Of a stretch of DNA of 64,000 nucleotides, positions 16,518-26,868 are shown piece by piece; position 1 is the stretch's first letter; each line of letters starts with the position of its first letter. The stretch is from NCBI GenBank assembly GCA_027624035.1, contig JAQBUI010000002.1, positions 1 to 64,000 of the forward strand, written 5' to 3'. The DNA is from Pseudomonadota bacterium (GTDB taxonomy: Bacteria > Pseudomonadota > Gammaproteobacteria > Pseudomonadales > Azotimanducaceae). The notes beneath the pieces were generated by a model. The model ran no database searches, was not told where the DNA came from, and worked only from the letters and a program-made list of their open reading frames with translations. The position numbers and the translations under genes are program-made.

Positions 16518-18407
16518 CTACCCGTTCTCCAGCGCCTCCCATTTTGAATAAAGAAGGGCAAGCTCTTCCTCCAGCGCCTTCAGTTGTTCGAATGCCGCCG
16601 CCTGATCAGCCTCGTTCCTGTCGTAGAATGTGGCAATACCCATTTCTTCCTGCAGCGCTGCGATCCGCGCCTCGATCAACTCGATCTTGCCCTCGACTTT
16701 CTGGATGTCCCGCTCCCGCTTCTGTTGCTCGCGGCTTTGCTGGCGAATGTCAGCACCCCGGCGACGTTTTGATTGCTGCGCGGTCGGCCCGGTAGAAGCC
16801 ATCGCTTCATCGGACTCCCGAAATCGGCCGCCGCCGCGGTGCCAGTCTTCATAGCCGCCCACATACTCCCTGACGACACCGCCACCTTCAAACACGATGA
16901 GGCTGGACACCACATTGTCAAGAAACGAGCGGTCGTGGGATACCATAATCACCGTACCGGTATACTCCAGCAGCAGTTCTTCCAGCAGTTCCAGCGTTTC
17001 AACGTCAAGATCATTGGTCGGTTCATCCAGAATCAGCAGGTTTGCCGGCAGCGAGAACAGCCGTGCCAGCAGCAGCCGATTCTGCTCGCCGCCAGACAGG
17101 GTGCGAATCGGTGCCCGGGCCTGATCCGCGTCAAACATGAAGTTCGCGAGATAGGACACCACGTGGACATCCTTGCCGTTCACGGTCACATACTGGCGGC
17201 CTTCGGAAATATAGTCCGACACGGACCGTTCCGGGTCCAGTTGGGCCCGCACCTGATCGTAGTAAGCCACCTGCAGACGAGTACCGGACCGAACAGTCCC
17301 GGAATCCGGCGCCGTCTTCTCCAGCAGGATGTCCAGCAGGGTGGTCTTGCCGGCGCCATTGGGTCCAAGTAGTCCAAGACGATCACCCCGTTGGATCACG
17401 AGGTCAAAGTGGTTGATCAACTGTTGCTGGCCATAGCCTTTGGAAACATCGATCAGTTCCTTGACGATCTTGCCGGAGGCGATGCCGGCATCCACCTCCA
17501 TTTTCAGGTGCTTTTGAGACCTTCGCCGGCTGCGCTCCTCACGAAGGGCCGACAGCGCCCGCACTCGACCCTCGTTGCGGGTCCGCCGGGCCTTGATCCC
17601 TTCACGAATCCAGGCTTCCTCCTTCTTCAGCTTGTCGTCGAATCGCTTGTTCTGCTGGGCCTCGACTTCTGCCTCATGCTCCCGGCGCCGCAGCCAGGTC
17701 TGATAGTCGCAGTCCCAGCGCACCACTTGCCCACGATCGATGCTGAGGATGGCCGTCGCTGCCGACTGCATCAGGGCGCGATCATGGCTCACAAATATGA
17801 CCGTACCGGGAAATTCCAGCAGTCGCTGCTCCAGCCACTCGATGGTTGGAATGTCGAGGTGATTGGTGGGCTCGTCCAGCAGCCAGACATCTGGCTCCGT
17901 GACCAGCGACTTCGCGATCGCGACCCGTTTCAGCCAGCCCCCGGAAAGCGCGCTCAGCGGCTGATCGGCCGGCAGGTCCATTCGATCCAGAATCGATTCA
18001 ATTCGATGGGCAAGACTCCATCCGTCTTCGGCCTCAATTTGCGCCTGCAGCGTAGTCAGCCTTGCCAACCCGCCGGACTCCGACAACCCGGACGTGAGCG
18101 CATGATATTCAGCCAGAACCGAACCCATATCCTGAAAACCACCGGCAACCGCCTCATACACCGTCGCATCAGATCGATCCGGCAGGTTCTGGTCCAGCAC
18201 CGAGAAACGGACCCCCTCATCACGCCAGATTCTGCCCTCGTCCGGCGCCGCCTCACCCGAGATCAGGCGCATCAGGGTGCTTTTGCCGCTGCCGTTGCGC
18301 CCGGCCAGACACAGCCGCTCGCCCCGCTCGATCGACAGATCAACGTTGGCCAGCACGACGTCGTTGCCAAAACTGACCCCAACATTGCGACATGTGACGA
18401 TGGGCAT
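16518..18407 (-). CDS. uup: ABC-F family ATPase Uup
   Basis: A 629-residue soluble protein with two ABC ATPase domains joined by a charged linker, plus a C-terminal coiled coil of about 90 residues. This is the architecture and length of Uup (635 in E. coli). Walker A motifs are GRNGSGKST and GPNGAGKTT; signature motifs are LSGGWLKR and LSGGEQNR; Walker B motifs are LLDEPTNHLD and ILDEPTNDLD. ABC-F proteins act on the ribosome, and Uup also affects transposon precise excision and branched DNA intermediates. It lies 86 bp downstream of the peptide ABC operon, in the same direction. Confidence 0.9.
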   Translation of the reverse strand: MPIVTCRNVGVSFGNDVVLANVDLSIERGERLCLAGRNGSGKSTLMRLISGEAAPDEGRIWRDEGVRFSVLDQNLPDRSDATVYEAVAGGFQDMGSVLAEYHALTSGLSESGGLARLTTLQAQIEAEDGWSLAHRIESILDRMDLPADQPLSALSGGWLKRVAIAKSLVTEPDVWLLDEPTNHLDIPTIEWLEQRLLEFPGTVIFVSHDRALMQSAATAILSIDRGQVVRWDCDYQTWLRRREHEAEVEAQQNKRFDDKLKKEEAWIREGIKARRTRNEGRVRALSALREERSRRRSQKHLKMEVDAGIASGKIVKELIDVSKGYGQQQLINHFDLVIQRGDRLGLLGPNGAGKTTLLDILLEKTAPDSGTVRSGTRLQVAYYDQVRAQLDPERSVSDYISEGRQYVTVNGKDVHVVSYLANFMFDADQARAPIRTLSGGEQNRLLLARLFSLPANLLILDEPTNDLDVETLELLEELLLEYTGTVIMVSHDRSFLDNVVSSLIVFEGGGVVREYVGGYEDWHRGGGRFRESDEAMASTGPTAQQSKRRRGADIRQQSREQQKRERDIQKVEGKIELIEARIAALQEEMGIATFYDRNEADQAAAFEQLKALEEELALLYSKWEALENG

Positions 18408-18493
18408 GAACAGACCTGCGGTGCGGTTAAAAGGTTAGGGTTGGAAGTTAGGGCTAGAAGGCTACGGCTGACTGGGAAGTTTCGGCGCTCTGC

Positions 18494-19312
18494 CTAGAGT
18501 CCCAGGGATCTGCGGTCCAGTGGCCGCAGGGGCACGTCCGGATCAGGCGACGGAATCGCCGACAGCAGCAGGCGAGTATAGTCCTCTTTGGGATGATCGA
18601 ACACTTCATCGACGGTACCCTGCTCGACCACCCGACCACGGTGCATCACCAGAACGCGGTCGCAGATATGCTGGACCACGGACAGGTCATGGGCGACGAA
18701 CAGATAGGTCAGGCCCAGTTCCTGCTGTAGATCCTCGAGCAGATTGATGATCTGCGCCTGCACCGACACGTCCAGCGCAGAAACAGATTCGTCACAGACC
18801 ACCAGGTTGGGACGCAGAATCAGGGCCCGGGCAATGCCAATCCGTTGACGCTGGCCACCCGAAAAAGCGTGAGGGTAACGAGTCAGCGACTCATGGGAAA
18901 GCTGCACCAGATCCAGCATCTCCAGCACCTTGGTACGGCGTTCCCGTCGATCGTCAAGGCCATGGATCAGCAATGGTTCCTCGATGATTTCCTGAACGGT
19001 CATGCGCGGGTTCAGTGACGAGAACGGGTCCTGGAAGATCATCTGCATCTCGGCCCGCAGGGGCACCAGTTCACGATCCGTCAGCCGATGCAGATCAACC
19101 CAGCCCCCATCGCTGTTGAACCGTACAACGCCCTCGTCCGGATCAATCGCTCGCAGGATGCATCGGGCGAGGGTCGTCTTGCCAGACCCGGATTCGCCCA
19201 CGATGCCGAGCGTCTCAGACCGCTTAAGCTCAAATGACACATCCTGGACTGCTGGCACCCCATCGAAATACTTCGACAGACCCGCCACCGTCAGAACCAG
19301 TTCACTGTTCAT
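18494..19312 (-). CDS. Peptide-type ABC transporter ATPase (OppF/DppF-like)
   Basis: A 272-residue ATPase energising import of oligopeptides or similar solutes from the cytoplasmic side. Walker A is GESGSGKTT, the Q-loop [10 protein letters not shown], the signature [15 protein letters not shown], and Walker [13 protein letters not shown], with Ser in place of the usual Pro (DEPVSALD). It is shorter at the C-terminus than typical OppF and lacks the cysteine-containing tail. Its ATG overlaps the upstream ATPase stop (ATGA), so the two are translationally coupled. Last gene of the five-gene operon 24266-18494. Confidence 0.88.
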   Translation of the reverse strand: MNSELVLTVAGLSKYFDGVPAVQDVSFELKRSETLGIVGESGSGKTTLARCILRAIDPDEGVVRFNSDGGWVDLHRLTDRELVPLRAEMQMIFQDPFSSLNPRMTVQEIIEEPLLIHGLDDRRERRTKVLEMLDLVQLSHESLTRYPHAFSGGQRQRIGIARALILRPNLVVCDESVSALDVSVQAQIINLLEDLQQELGLTYLFVAHDLSVVQHICDRVLVMHRGRVVEQGTVDEVFDHPKEDYTRLLLSAIPSPDPDVPLRPLDRRSLGL

Positions 19313-20265
19313 GAGGCACCCTCCGGAATCTGATCGGGCGGCAGGCTCACCTGGCGCCCGTCAGCAAGCGTCACGAGTGGCCATGGCGTGGTGATGTCGG
19401 TATCACCAACGACGCTGGCAATGGTGGACAGTGGCTGACCCTTTTTGGCGAGGCCGGGGATCGCCGCCAGCAGCCCGCGGGTATAGGGATGCACCGGCGT
19501 CTTCAACACCTGACGCACGGTGCCAATTTCAAGTACACGCCCCTGATACATCACCACGACCTGATCTGCAAGTTGCGCGACGACCCCAAGGTCATGGGTA
19601 ATAAACAGCACGGAATTGCCGAGTTCGCGCTGCAGATCACGGATGAGCGTCAGGATTTCGGCCTGGATGGTGACATCCAGAGCTGTGGTGGGTTCATCGC
19701 AAATCAATACCTCTGGATTGCACACCAGCGCCATGGCCACCACCACCCGCTGCCGCATGCCACCGGAGAACTCAAACGGATACATGGTCATGCGGCGCTC
19801 GATATCCCCGATGCCAACCCGCTCCAGCATGTGTGCGGCCTCTTTCCACGCCACCTCTTTCGATACATCGCGATGGCACAGGATCGCCTCGGCCACCTGA
19901 TTGCCCACGGTATAGACCGGAGACAGGGCCGTCATGGGTTCCTGAAACACCATACTGATTTTGCCACCTCGCAGGTCCAACAGGCGTGGATCCTTCTTGC
20001 CAAGGGACACAATGTCGAACGCCTCCCCCTGTTCCGGCTGGAACGCAATGCTGCCGCCCGTGATCCGTCCCGGCGGCTGGATCAACCGCATAATACAGTT
20101 GGCAGTCACCGACTTGCCGGAACCGGACTCACCGACAACGGCCGTGACCTTGCCTCTTGGCACATCAAAACCCACATTCACCAGCGCATTCGTAAGGCCC
20201 GTATCAGTCTTGAAATCTACCGCCAGGTCACGGATCTCCAGAACATTGTCTGTTGTCTCGGCCAT
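19309..20265 (-). CDS. Peptide-type ABC transporter ATPase (OppD/DppD-like)
   Basis: A 318-residue ATPase with Walker [10 protein letters not shown]-loop [15 protein letters not shown], signature [15 protein letters not shown] and Walker [13 protein letters not shown], the OppD/DppD pattern. It pairs with the OppF-like ATPase to drive the permease dimer. The C-terminal part after the core (GLLAAIPGL) lacks the cysteine cluster often seen in DppD, ending PDQIPEGAS. Its start overlaps the permease stop by one base (TGATG). Confidence 0.88.
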   Translation of the reverse strand: MAETTDNVLEIRDLAVDFKTDTGLTNALVNVGFDVPRGKVTAVVGESGSGKSVTANCIMRLIQPPGRITGGSIAFQPEQGEAFDIVSLGKKDPRLLDLRGGKISMVFQEPMTALSPVYTVGNQVAEAILCHRDVSKEVAWKEAAHMLERVGIGDIERRMTMYPFEFSGGMRQRVVVAMALVCNPEVLICDEPTTALDVTIQAEILTLIRDLQRELGNSVLFITHDLGVVAQLADQVVVMYQGRVLEIGTVRQVLKTPVHPYTRGLLAAIPGLAKKGQPLSTIASVVGDTDITTPWPLVTLADGRQVSLPPDQIPEGAS

Positions 20266-21398
20266 CAGTCCATACCACCTGTGTTGTATGGGTCCGCCGC
20301 ATCACGCAAGCCATCTCCCAGCAGGTTAAACGCCATCACTGTCAGGACCACAAACAGCCCGGGAATGAGCAGCCAGGGCGTCATGACAATCACCTGATAG
20401 TTCTGCGCCTGTTGCATGAGCACCCCCCAGCTGACGACTGGCGGGCGAAGGCCGATGCCAAGAAAGCTGAGCGCCGTCTCGCCCAGAATCATGCCGGGCA
20501 CCGCCAGGGTGGCGGTCGTGATGATGTGGCTCATAAAGCTTGGCAACATGTGCTTGAAGATGACCCGCAGCTTGCCCGCGCCCAGCAGCCTGGCCGCCAT
20601 AACGAAATCCTCTTCACGGAGCGCCAGAAAACGCCCTCGCACCTGCCTTGCCAGGGTCGTCCAGCCAAACAGCGACAGGATAATGGTCACGCCAAAATAC
20701 ACCCGCAGGGATGACCATGCGACCGGCAACGACGCGGACAATGCCATCCACAGTGGCAGCGTGGGCAGTGACTGCAGCACCTCGATGACGCGCTGCACCG
20801 CCCGGTCCGCCAGGCCGCCAAGATATCACGCCAGCCCGCCGAACAGCACCCCCAGCACCAGGGTCAGGACAACGCCCACCACACCGATCGACAGTGAAAC
20901 CCTGGCACCATAAAACACCCGTGAAAAGAGGTCCCTGCCAAGCTGGTCGGTACCGAACAGGTGAATGTAATGGCCCTGCCCAACCGTGAATAGATGACGT
21001 TCCATGCTGATCAGGTTCCAGAGCTCGTATTTCTCGCCGCGCGCGAAGAAGTATAGGGGGTAGCGCTTGTCGGGGTTGGGCGTGTACTCCCGCATCCAGG
21101 TGTCCGCATTCACCGTCATGTCGTAGCCGTAGACGAATGGTCGCAGATGGAACCCTCCCTCCATGTCGAAAAACCGGACCGACATAGGGGGCGCGTTGAT
21201 CGCCTGAACGTTCCTTGTGGTGGTGCCATAGGGCACTACAAATTCACAAAATACGGCAATCAGGTAGAGCACCAGCAGAAAGATCCCGCTCATCAGCGCG
21301 AGCCGGTGGCGCTTGAATCGAATCCACGCCAGCTGACGCGGCGATATTTCTTCGAGCTTCGCGGCACCGATGCCGTCAATCACCTGGACATCACTCAT
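20265..21398 (-). pseudogene. Peptide-type ABC permease (OppC/DppC-like) split by an in-frame TGA
   Basis: The frame is open from ATG 21398 to 20265 (378 codons) except for TGA at 20826-20828. The sequence reads VLFGGLA, stop, YLGGLADRAVQRVIEVLQS. Homologues have Gly at this site (LAGYxGG), so GGA to TGA fits. The first 190 residues hold the N-terminal membrane segment, a long periplasmic loop and the start of the permease domain. The remainder holds the EAA-type loop (AARLLGAGKLRVIFKHMLP) and later helices. Translation ending at the TGA would give no working channel. The neighbouring operon genes are intact, suggesting a recent mutation, readthrough or a sequence error. Confidence 0.82.
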
Positions 21399-22374
21399 AT
21401 CGAATCCTCGGGTCCGCCCAGGCGAGCAGCAGATCTGAGATCAGCATCCCTACCACCGTCAATACCGCCAGCAACATCAAAAAGCTGCCAGCCAGATACA
21501 TGTCCTGATTCATCAGCGCCTGCAGCAGTGCCGGTCCGGTGGTCGGAAGATTGAGCACCATGGAGACAATGGCCTCACCGGAGATCAATGTCGGCAGTAA
21601 CAGCCCGATGGTGGAAATGAACGGGTTGATGGCAATTCGAAGCGGATACTTGATGATGAGTTTGACCGGACCCACACCTTTGGCCCGGGCCGTTACCACG
21701 TAGGGTTTGTTCAATTCATCCAGCAGATTCGCCCGCAAAATCCGCATGGTCACGGCCGCGCCGCCCATCCCCACGACGACCATGGGAATCCACAAGTGAC
21801 TGAGCATGTCGGTGAACCTCGCGAAAGACCAGGGCGCCTCCTGGAACTCCGGTGAAAAGAGGCCGCCGATGCTGATTCCAAACCACTCGTAGCCGATGTA
21901 CATAAGGATCAGCGCCAGCAGGAAACTCGGTGTGGCGAGACCAATCAGGGCGAGGCTCGTCAGCACGTAATCCCCGATGGAATACTGCCTGACGGCTGTG
22001 TACACGCCGATTGGAATCGCGACTACCCAGGTAAACAGCAGCGCGGAAATCGTGATCACCAGGGTAAAACCCAGCCGCTCCCACACCAGTTCGTTCACGG
22101 GCCTGGCAAACAGGAACGAATAGCCCATGTCCCCCGTCAGAAATCCCCCCGCCCACCGCAGGTACTGCATGGGCAGCGGCTCATCCAGATTGAACTGGGC
22201 GCGAAGGTTCTGAACCTGTTCGGCAGACACCTCCACCCCCTGGGACTGCATCCGGTCGAGCGTGGAGGTCACGATATCACCGGGAGGCAGCTGGATGACC
22301 ACGAACACAATGACAGAGATGATCGCCAGAGTAGGGATCATGCCAAGAATACGATTGAAAACGTAGGATCTCAT
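21391..22374 (-). CDS. Peptide-type ABC permease (OppB/DppB-like)
   Basis: A 327-residue inner-membrane permease with about six hydrophobic helices. The N-terminus (RILGMIPTLAIISVIVFVVI) is the classic first helix of OppB/DppB. The cytoplasmic EAA loop reads ARAKGVGPVKLIIKYPLR. It forms the transport channel with the interrupted OppC-like partner, whose start it overlaps by 8 bp, and it overlaps the binding-protein gene upstream by 4 bp. Confidence 0.9.
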   Translation of the reverse strand: MRSYVFNRILGMIPTLAIISVIVFVVIQLPPGDIVTSTLDRMQSQGVEVSAEQVQNLRAQFNLDEPLPMQYLRWAGGFLTGDMGYSFLFARPVNELVWERLGFTLVITISALLFTWVVAIPIGVYTAVRQYSIGDYVLTSLALIGLATPSFLLALILMYIGYEWFGISIGGLFSPEFQEAPWSFARFTDMLSHLWIPMVVVGMGGAAVTMRILRANLLDELNKPYVVTARAKGVGPVKLIIKYPLRIAINPFISTIGLLLPTLISGEAIVSMVLNLPTTGPALLQALMNQDMYLAGSFLMLLAVLTVVGMLISDLLLAWADPRIRYE

Positions 22375-24266
22375 GGGGCCTCGAAATACCAGGTTGCAGG
22401 ATGATACGCCAAAGTCCAGCGGTTATCCCACCCCCAGATACCGTTTGGCAACACGTTGCGGAGCCGTTTGGAAACCACCATGGGATGCGGCGCGAGCCCA
22501 ACCACACCAATCACCCACAGATTTTCCGCAGCGGAAGCCAGCAGGTTTCGCGCAACCATCGCCCGATATTCAGGGTCCATGGTCGTGCGCATTTCGTCGG
22601 TCCAGTATTGTAGCTGCCTGATCACCGGCGGCGGCTCCTCGCCAAGACGCCCATCTGTCTGGTAGAAGCGTGACCATTCGTTCCACATGCCCCGGTCCCA
22701 GCCGGTCGATCTGGGTGCAAACCAGTCCGGGATGAGCGGAAAGAGAATGTCAGTCACGCGGTCCGCATGCCAGACCGTCATCTGCATCTCACCCGCCTGA
22801 GCCCGGGCGGACTGCAGTGAGCGGTCAACCAGCTTGAGCCGCAGATCAATCCCCACCTCACGCCAGTAGCTGGCGATGAGTTCCATGTTGATGCCCTTGG
22901 GCGTTTCGAAATCCAGAAATTCCAGTGTGATGGTCAGGGGCGAGCCATCCTGAAACTCACGGAGGCCATCGCCGTTGGTATCCTTCAGGCCGATTTCCTC
23001 CAGCAGGGCCCTGGCATGGTCCGGGCGGTACTCGAGGTGGGCATCAGCGAACGCCTGTTCAAAATACTGGCTGGTGGGATGCACGGTCACCTGCCTGGGC
23101 ACCCCTCTGCCAAAGTAGATGATCTCGTTCATTTCCTCGCGGTTGATGGCATGGGAAAGTGCAATGCGAAAGCGTCGGTCCCAGTAGAGCGCGGCGAGTT
23201 TCTTGTCCGCATGGTTGTAATTCGGTTGAATCGCCACATCACTGGCATGCAATCTGGTCCAGATGTATACCTTGACGGCGCCGTTACGTTCACCCAGTTT
23301 CAGCAGCGGGATGTCCTGGGTTCGCAGGGTATAGGCCGCAAAGTCCAGTTGACCGGTCGCCGCCTTGGCGGTCACCACCTGGGCATCATCCAGAATATCC
23401 TCGGCATCAATGGCGTCGATGTAGGGCAGCTGCTGGCCGATCGGGTCGATCTTGTGATAGTACGGATTGCGCTCAAAGCGGATCATGGTGGGCGTCCGTT
23501 CGACCGGGCGGTAGGCACGTAGCGTGGGGACCTCGACAGATTCCTCCACCCGGATGTTGCGGAAGGCGTCAATCATCGCCATCCAGGTGATGAAACCCTT
23601 GTCTGCGGCCAGGCGCTGGACCTCCTCACGGGGCGTGAAGGCAGGATGGAACTTCCTGAAATAATGCTTCGGGTCCACCATGAAGCTGCCGTATTGGGCG
23701 ATCAGGTTGACAAACAGCGGGTTGGGTTCGGCGAAGACGTACTGAAAGGTCAAATCATCGAGCTTCACAATCTTGCCGCCGAGAACCAGCCTCGACGTGA
23801 CCGGTGAGATATCCGGGTCGAGCCAGATGTGATCGAACGTGAACACAAAGTCATCGCTGGTGAGCGGCGCACCATCCGACCACTTCAGACCACGTCGCAA
23901 ATGGATGGTCGTGACCTTGCCGTCGTCACTGATGGTCCAGGACTTCGCGAGATTGGGCAGAAAGTTGCGCAGATCAGCCGAGATGGTAATGGCCGATTCC
24001 CAGTTGAAGAACTGCCAGCTATCGCCGAGCGTGATCCGGGCCTTTCCACCATAGCGACCAATCTCTTCATAGGGTTCGATCACAATCGGATCATCAGGCA
24101 GGCGAGACTGAACAGGGGGAAGGTTCCGATCATCCAGCATGGGGCTCTGGGAGAAGTGGCTGATACCCATCTCTGATGCGGTGGGGGGCGCCTCGAACCA
24201 TGCATCAGGCATTGGCGCAGGCCCGGCCCACGATTGAGCCGCAAGCACTGTAAACATCGCAAGCAC
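22371..24266 (-). CDS. Periplasmic solute-binding protein, SBP family 5
   Basis: A protein of about 631 residues in the peptide/nickel/opine-binding family (SBP_bac_5). It has an N-terminal secretion signal (LAMFTVLAAQSWAG) and the family core LAKSWTISDDGKVTTIHLRR followed by GLKWSDGAPLTSDDFVF. At over 600 residues it belongs to the long subgroup. The start is uncertain: GTG 24266 and ATG 24257 both give a short signal, and the frame is open further upstream with only rare start codons next to a GGGGG element. First gene of the operon; it would set the substrate, which cannot be read from sequence. Confidence 0.85.
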   Translation of the reverse strand: MLAMFTVLAAQSWAGPAPMPDAWFEAPPTASEMGISHFSQSPMLDDRNLPPVQSRLPDDPIVIEPYEEIGRYGGKARITLGDSWQFFNWESAITISADLRNFLPNLAKSWTISDDGKVTTIHLRRGLKWSDGAPLTSDDFVFTFDHIWLDPDISPVTSRLVLGGKIVKLDDLTFQYVFAEPNPLFVNLIAQYGSFMVDPKHYFRKFHPAFTPREEVQRLAADKGFITWMAMIDAFRNIRVEESVEVPTLRAYRPVERTPTMIRFERNPYYHKIDPIGQQLPYIDAIDAEDILDDAQVVTAKAATGQLDFAAYTLRTQDIPLLKLGERNGAVKVYIWTRLHASDVAIQPNYNHADKKLAALYWDRRFRIALSHAINREEMNEIIYFGRGVPRQVTVHPTSQYFEQAFADAHLEYRPDHARALLEEIGLKDTNGDGLREFQDGSPLTITLEFLDFETPKGINMELIASYWREVGIDLRLKLVDRSLQSARAQAGEMQMTVWHADRVTDILFPLIPDWFAPRSTGWDRGMWNEWSRFYQTDGRLGEEPPPVIRQLQYWTDEMRTTMDPEYRAMVARNLLASAAENLWVIGVVGLAPHPMVVSKRLRNVLPNGIWGWDNRWTLAYHPATWYFEAP

Positions 24267-24400
24267 AATGCAGGCTACTTCGAGTCTTGTTCGAATAGTG
24301 ATTATCCCCCTTTGCTACCGGAGAATAGCAGCCGTGAGCGTGCCCGTGTCAAGCGCGGCAGGCGCCTCTACATGAAGGGCCCGTCATCAAAGCAAGGGCG

Positions 24401-25519
24401 CTAATTCGCCTCTACCCTCATGATCCCCTGCCCTTCCACGCCAAGGTACAGGTAACCATCCGGACCCTGACGCACGTTCCGGACGCGCCCCACGCCTTCA
24501 AGTACTGGCTCGGCACTGACCACGGCGTCACCCTCAAGGCGCAGCAGTACGCAATAGCCGAATTTCAGTGAGCCCACCAGAAGGTGCCCGCGCCAGTCCG
24601 GATACCTGTCGCTGGTGACGAACGCCATACCTGATGGTGCGATGCTCGGCACCCAGTAATGGATGGGTGACTCGAATCCCTCACGCTCGGTTCCCTCGGC
24701 AAACTCGGACCCGCTGTAGTTGATGCCGTAGCTCAGAATCGGCCAGCCATAGTTGGTACCCGGAGCAATGATATTGACCTCATCACCACCCCGGGGGCCA
24801 TGCTCGTGAACCCAGATTCTGCCCGTCACCGGATTCATGGCCATGCCCTGGGGGTTTCGATGTCCCCAGGAATACACTGCTGTTTTCGCATCGGGCCGCG
24901 ACACCAGCGGATTGTCCACAGGAACGCGGCCGTCGTCATGGAGGCGATAGACCTTGCCACCATCCCGGGTCACATCCTGGGGATTCTCGTCCCGGGCGCC
25001 CCGGTCACCAATCGAGAAGAACAGATATCCATCCCGATCAAACTCGATGCGGCTGCCATAGTGCTGACCCCGCGGGGTATTAGGCGAGGCCTTGTACAGA
25101 ACCTGCAGACCGGTCAGGTTGTTGCCTGCAAGTCGCGCTCGCACGATCGCCGTATTGCTTCCATCGCCCTCCCCCGCAGGGCTGGAGAGACTCAGATAGA
25201 GCTGCCCATTGGTCACAAAATCAGGATGCAGTTCCAGATCCATGAGCCCACCCTGACCGTTGGCATGGACCGTCGGTACCCCATTGATGCGGCCGATCAG
25301 CAGGCCATCGCGAAAGCGAAGGATCTCGCCCTTACGATCACTGACCAGCAGGTCGCCATCTGGCAGCCACACCATACCCCAGGGGATCGAGATTCCAGTA
25401 GCATGAGGCGTCGCCTGATAGGTTACCGCCACGGCAGGGCCAGAGATGAACATGCAGAGCAGCACCCAGGGCGCCAGGGCGCTCCGGGACTGCAGATGAC
25501 GGGCGATCAGGGATATCAT
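24401..25519 (-). CDS. Secreted PQQ-dependent sugar dehydrogenase-like protein
   Basis: A 372-residue soluble quinoprotein of the glucose/sorbosone dehydrogenase family, expected in the periplasm. It has a signal peptide (APWVLLCMFISGPAVA) and the beta-propeller landmarks IPWGMVWLPDGDLLVSDR, GGLMDLELHPDF, GDRGARDENPQ, WGHRNPQGMA and WVHEHGPRGGDEVN; the last two contain residues known to contact PQQ and Ca2+ in this family. ATG 25517-25519 was chosen because the longer frame would run back into the acyl-CoA dehydrogenase gene, whose stop is 8 nt upstream. The physiological substrate may not be glucose. Confidence 0.87.
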   Translation of the reverse strand: MISLIARHLQSRSALAPWVLLCMFISGPAVAVTYQATPHATGISIPWGMVWLPDGDLLVSDRKGEILRFRDGLLIGRINGVPTVHANGQGGLMDLELHPDFVTNGQLYLSLSSPAGEGDGSNTAIVRARLAGNNLTGLQVLYKASPNTPRGQHYGSRIEFDRDGYLFFSIGDRGARDENPQDVTRDGGKVYRLHDDGRVPVDNPLVSRPDAKTAVYSWGHRNPQGMAMNPVTGRIWVHEHGPRGGDEVNIIAPGTNYGWPILSYGINYSGSEFAEGTEREGFESPIHYWVPSIAPSGMAFVTSDRYPDWRGHLLVGSLKFGYCVLLRLEGDAVVSAEPVLEGVGRVRNVRQGPDGYLYLGVEGQGIMRVEAN

Positions 25520-25527
25520 CCGGTGCC

Positions 25528-26868
25528 TTATGCTGCCAGATAGTCGTCGATCACCTTCTCGAATTTCTCCTGGGCAGACTCGATCAGTTTCGGGAAGTGA
25601 TAGGTCGGGAACAGATCCTCTGCTGCCGTATAGCCCCGCAACAGCAGCTTTGCCAGATTCGCTTTGTGGGCCTCGGTCGCCCCGTCCATGATGCCCATCT
25701 GGGGTGCCGACAGCCACATCTCGCCGAGCGGAGTCTCATTGGACATGCCGAGCGCACCATGAAGATGGATCGCCCGATACACGATGTCATGGTTGACCTT
25801 CGCGGCAGAGATCTTGATCGATGCAATCTCCTTACGGACTTCTTCGGTATAGGCCTTGGTCTTGTCGATCAGCCAGGCGGTATACAAGACGTGCAGCCGG
25901 AACTGTTTGAGCTGGATATAGGAATCGGCGATGTCCTGCTGCACCATCTGCAGTTCCGACAGATACTCCCCTTTTGATTTCCGTGACAGGGCCCGCTCAC
26001 ACATCATGTCGAGGGCTTTGGTACACACCCCCACCGCCCGCATGGCATGGTGCACCCGACCCCCTGCGAGACGGGTCTGGGAGCCGACGAAGCCGCTGCC
26101 TTCCACGCCCAGCAGATTATCCGCCGGAACCCTCACATCGGTGTAGCGCATGTAAGCATGACCACCACCACCGGTCACATTGTAGTTTTCCCGCAGTGGC
26201 GTGCCGATGGTATGGACATTCCGCACGACTTCAACGCCCGGGGTGTCGCGGTCCACGATAAACATGGAGGCACGTTCCTTCAGCTCTGCATCGGGATTGG
26301 TCACTGCCATGACGATCAGGAAATCGGCAGCGGCACCGTTCGATGTGAACCACTTCTCGCCATTGATCACCCATTCGTCACCATCACGAACGGCGGAACA
26401 GATGAACTCGCCCGGTTCCCCTGCGTGGGGCTCGGTCATCGAATAGGCAGAGTGCTTCTCGCCCGACAGCAACGGCTCCAGATATTTTTTCTTCTGGGCA
26501 TCGTTGCCATTGTGGGCAATCAGTTCCATGTTGCCGGTATCCGGGGCCTGACAGCCGAAGATCGACGGGCCCATCCGGGTTCGTCCGAGTTTCTCGTTCA
26601 GCAGGCACAGTTTGACCTGTCCAAGCCCGGGGCCACCGAGTTCCGGCCCAAGATGAAAGCCCCACAGTCCCTGATTCTTGACCTGTTGCTTCAGATCTTC
26701 GATGTATGCCCGGATCGCCCGCCAGCCATCCGCCCCGATGGGCTGGCCATCTTTGGTTCGTCCTGCACGCATGAAATTGTCCAGCGGCTCAATCTCTTCT
26801 TTGGTGAACCGCTCCACCCAGTCGATCTGTGTCTGGAATTCTGGCTCCACGTCAAAATCAATGGCCAT
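25528..26868 (-). CDS. Acyl-CoA dehydrogenase
   Basis: A 446-residue FAD enzyme of the acyl-CoA dehydrogenase family, catalysing alpha,beta-dehydrogenation of an acyl-CoA. Visible features are the N-terminal helical domain, AYSMTEPHAGEPG (FAD/substrate-binding signature), WVINGEKWFTSNG, the RxxAGGRVHHAMRAVG region and the C-terminal IHLHGALGMSNETPLGEMW. Length and DNFMRAGRT-type N-terminus resemble the ACAD10/11-like branch, whose members often work with an aminoglycoside-phosphotransferase-like kinase; such a kinase lies at 43117-44160. It precedes the quinoprotein gene. Confidence 0.9.
   Translation of the reverse strand: MAIDFDVEPEFQTQIDWVERFTKEEIEPLDNFMRAGRTKDGQPIGADGWRAIRAYIEDLKQQVKNQGLWGFHLGPELGGPGLGQVKLCLLNEKLGRTRMGPSIFGCQAPDTGNMELIAHNGNDAQKKKYLEPLLSGEKHSAYSMTEPHAGEPGEFICSAVRDGDEWVINGEKWFTSNGAAADFLIVMAVTNPDAELKERASMFIVDRDTPGVEVVRNVHTIGTPLRENYNVTGGGGHAYMRYTDVRVPADNLLGVEGSGFVGSQTRLAGGRVHHAMRAVGVCTKALDMMCERALSRKSKGEYLSELQMVQQDIADSYIQLKQFRLHVLYTAWLIDKTKAYTEEVRKEIASIKISAAKVNHDIVYRAIHLHGALGMSNETPLGEMWLSAPQMGIMDGATEAHKANLAKLLLRGYTAAEDLFPTYHFPKLIESAQEKFEKVIDDYLAA

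Noticed and set aside
18434-18453. Telomere-like GTTAGGG copies
   Set aside because: Two seven-base matches 13 bp apart are expected by chance in a short spacer.
17391-18497. Plus-strand open frame of 368 codons over uup
   Set aside because: Antisense to both Uup ATPase domains, with no motif or start signal.
19489-20397. Plus-strand open frame of 302 codons over the OppD-like gene
   Set aside because: Antisense shadow of conserved ATPase motifs.
15507-20828. Use of a genetic code with UGA as a sense codon
   Set aside because: Many intact genes in the window terminate normally at TGA, so the two interrupted genes are exceptions.
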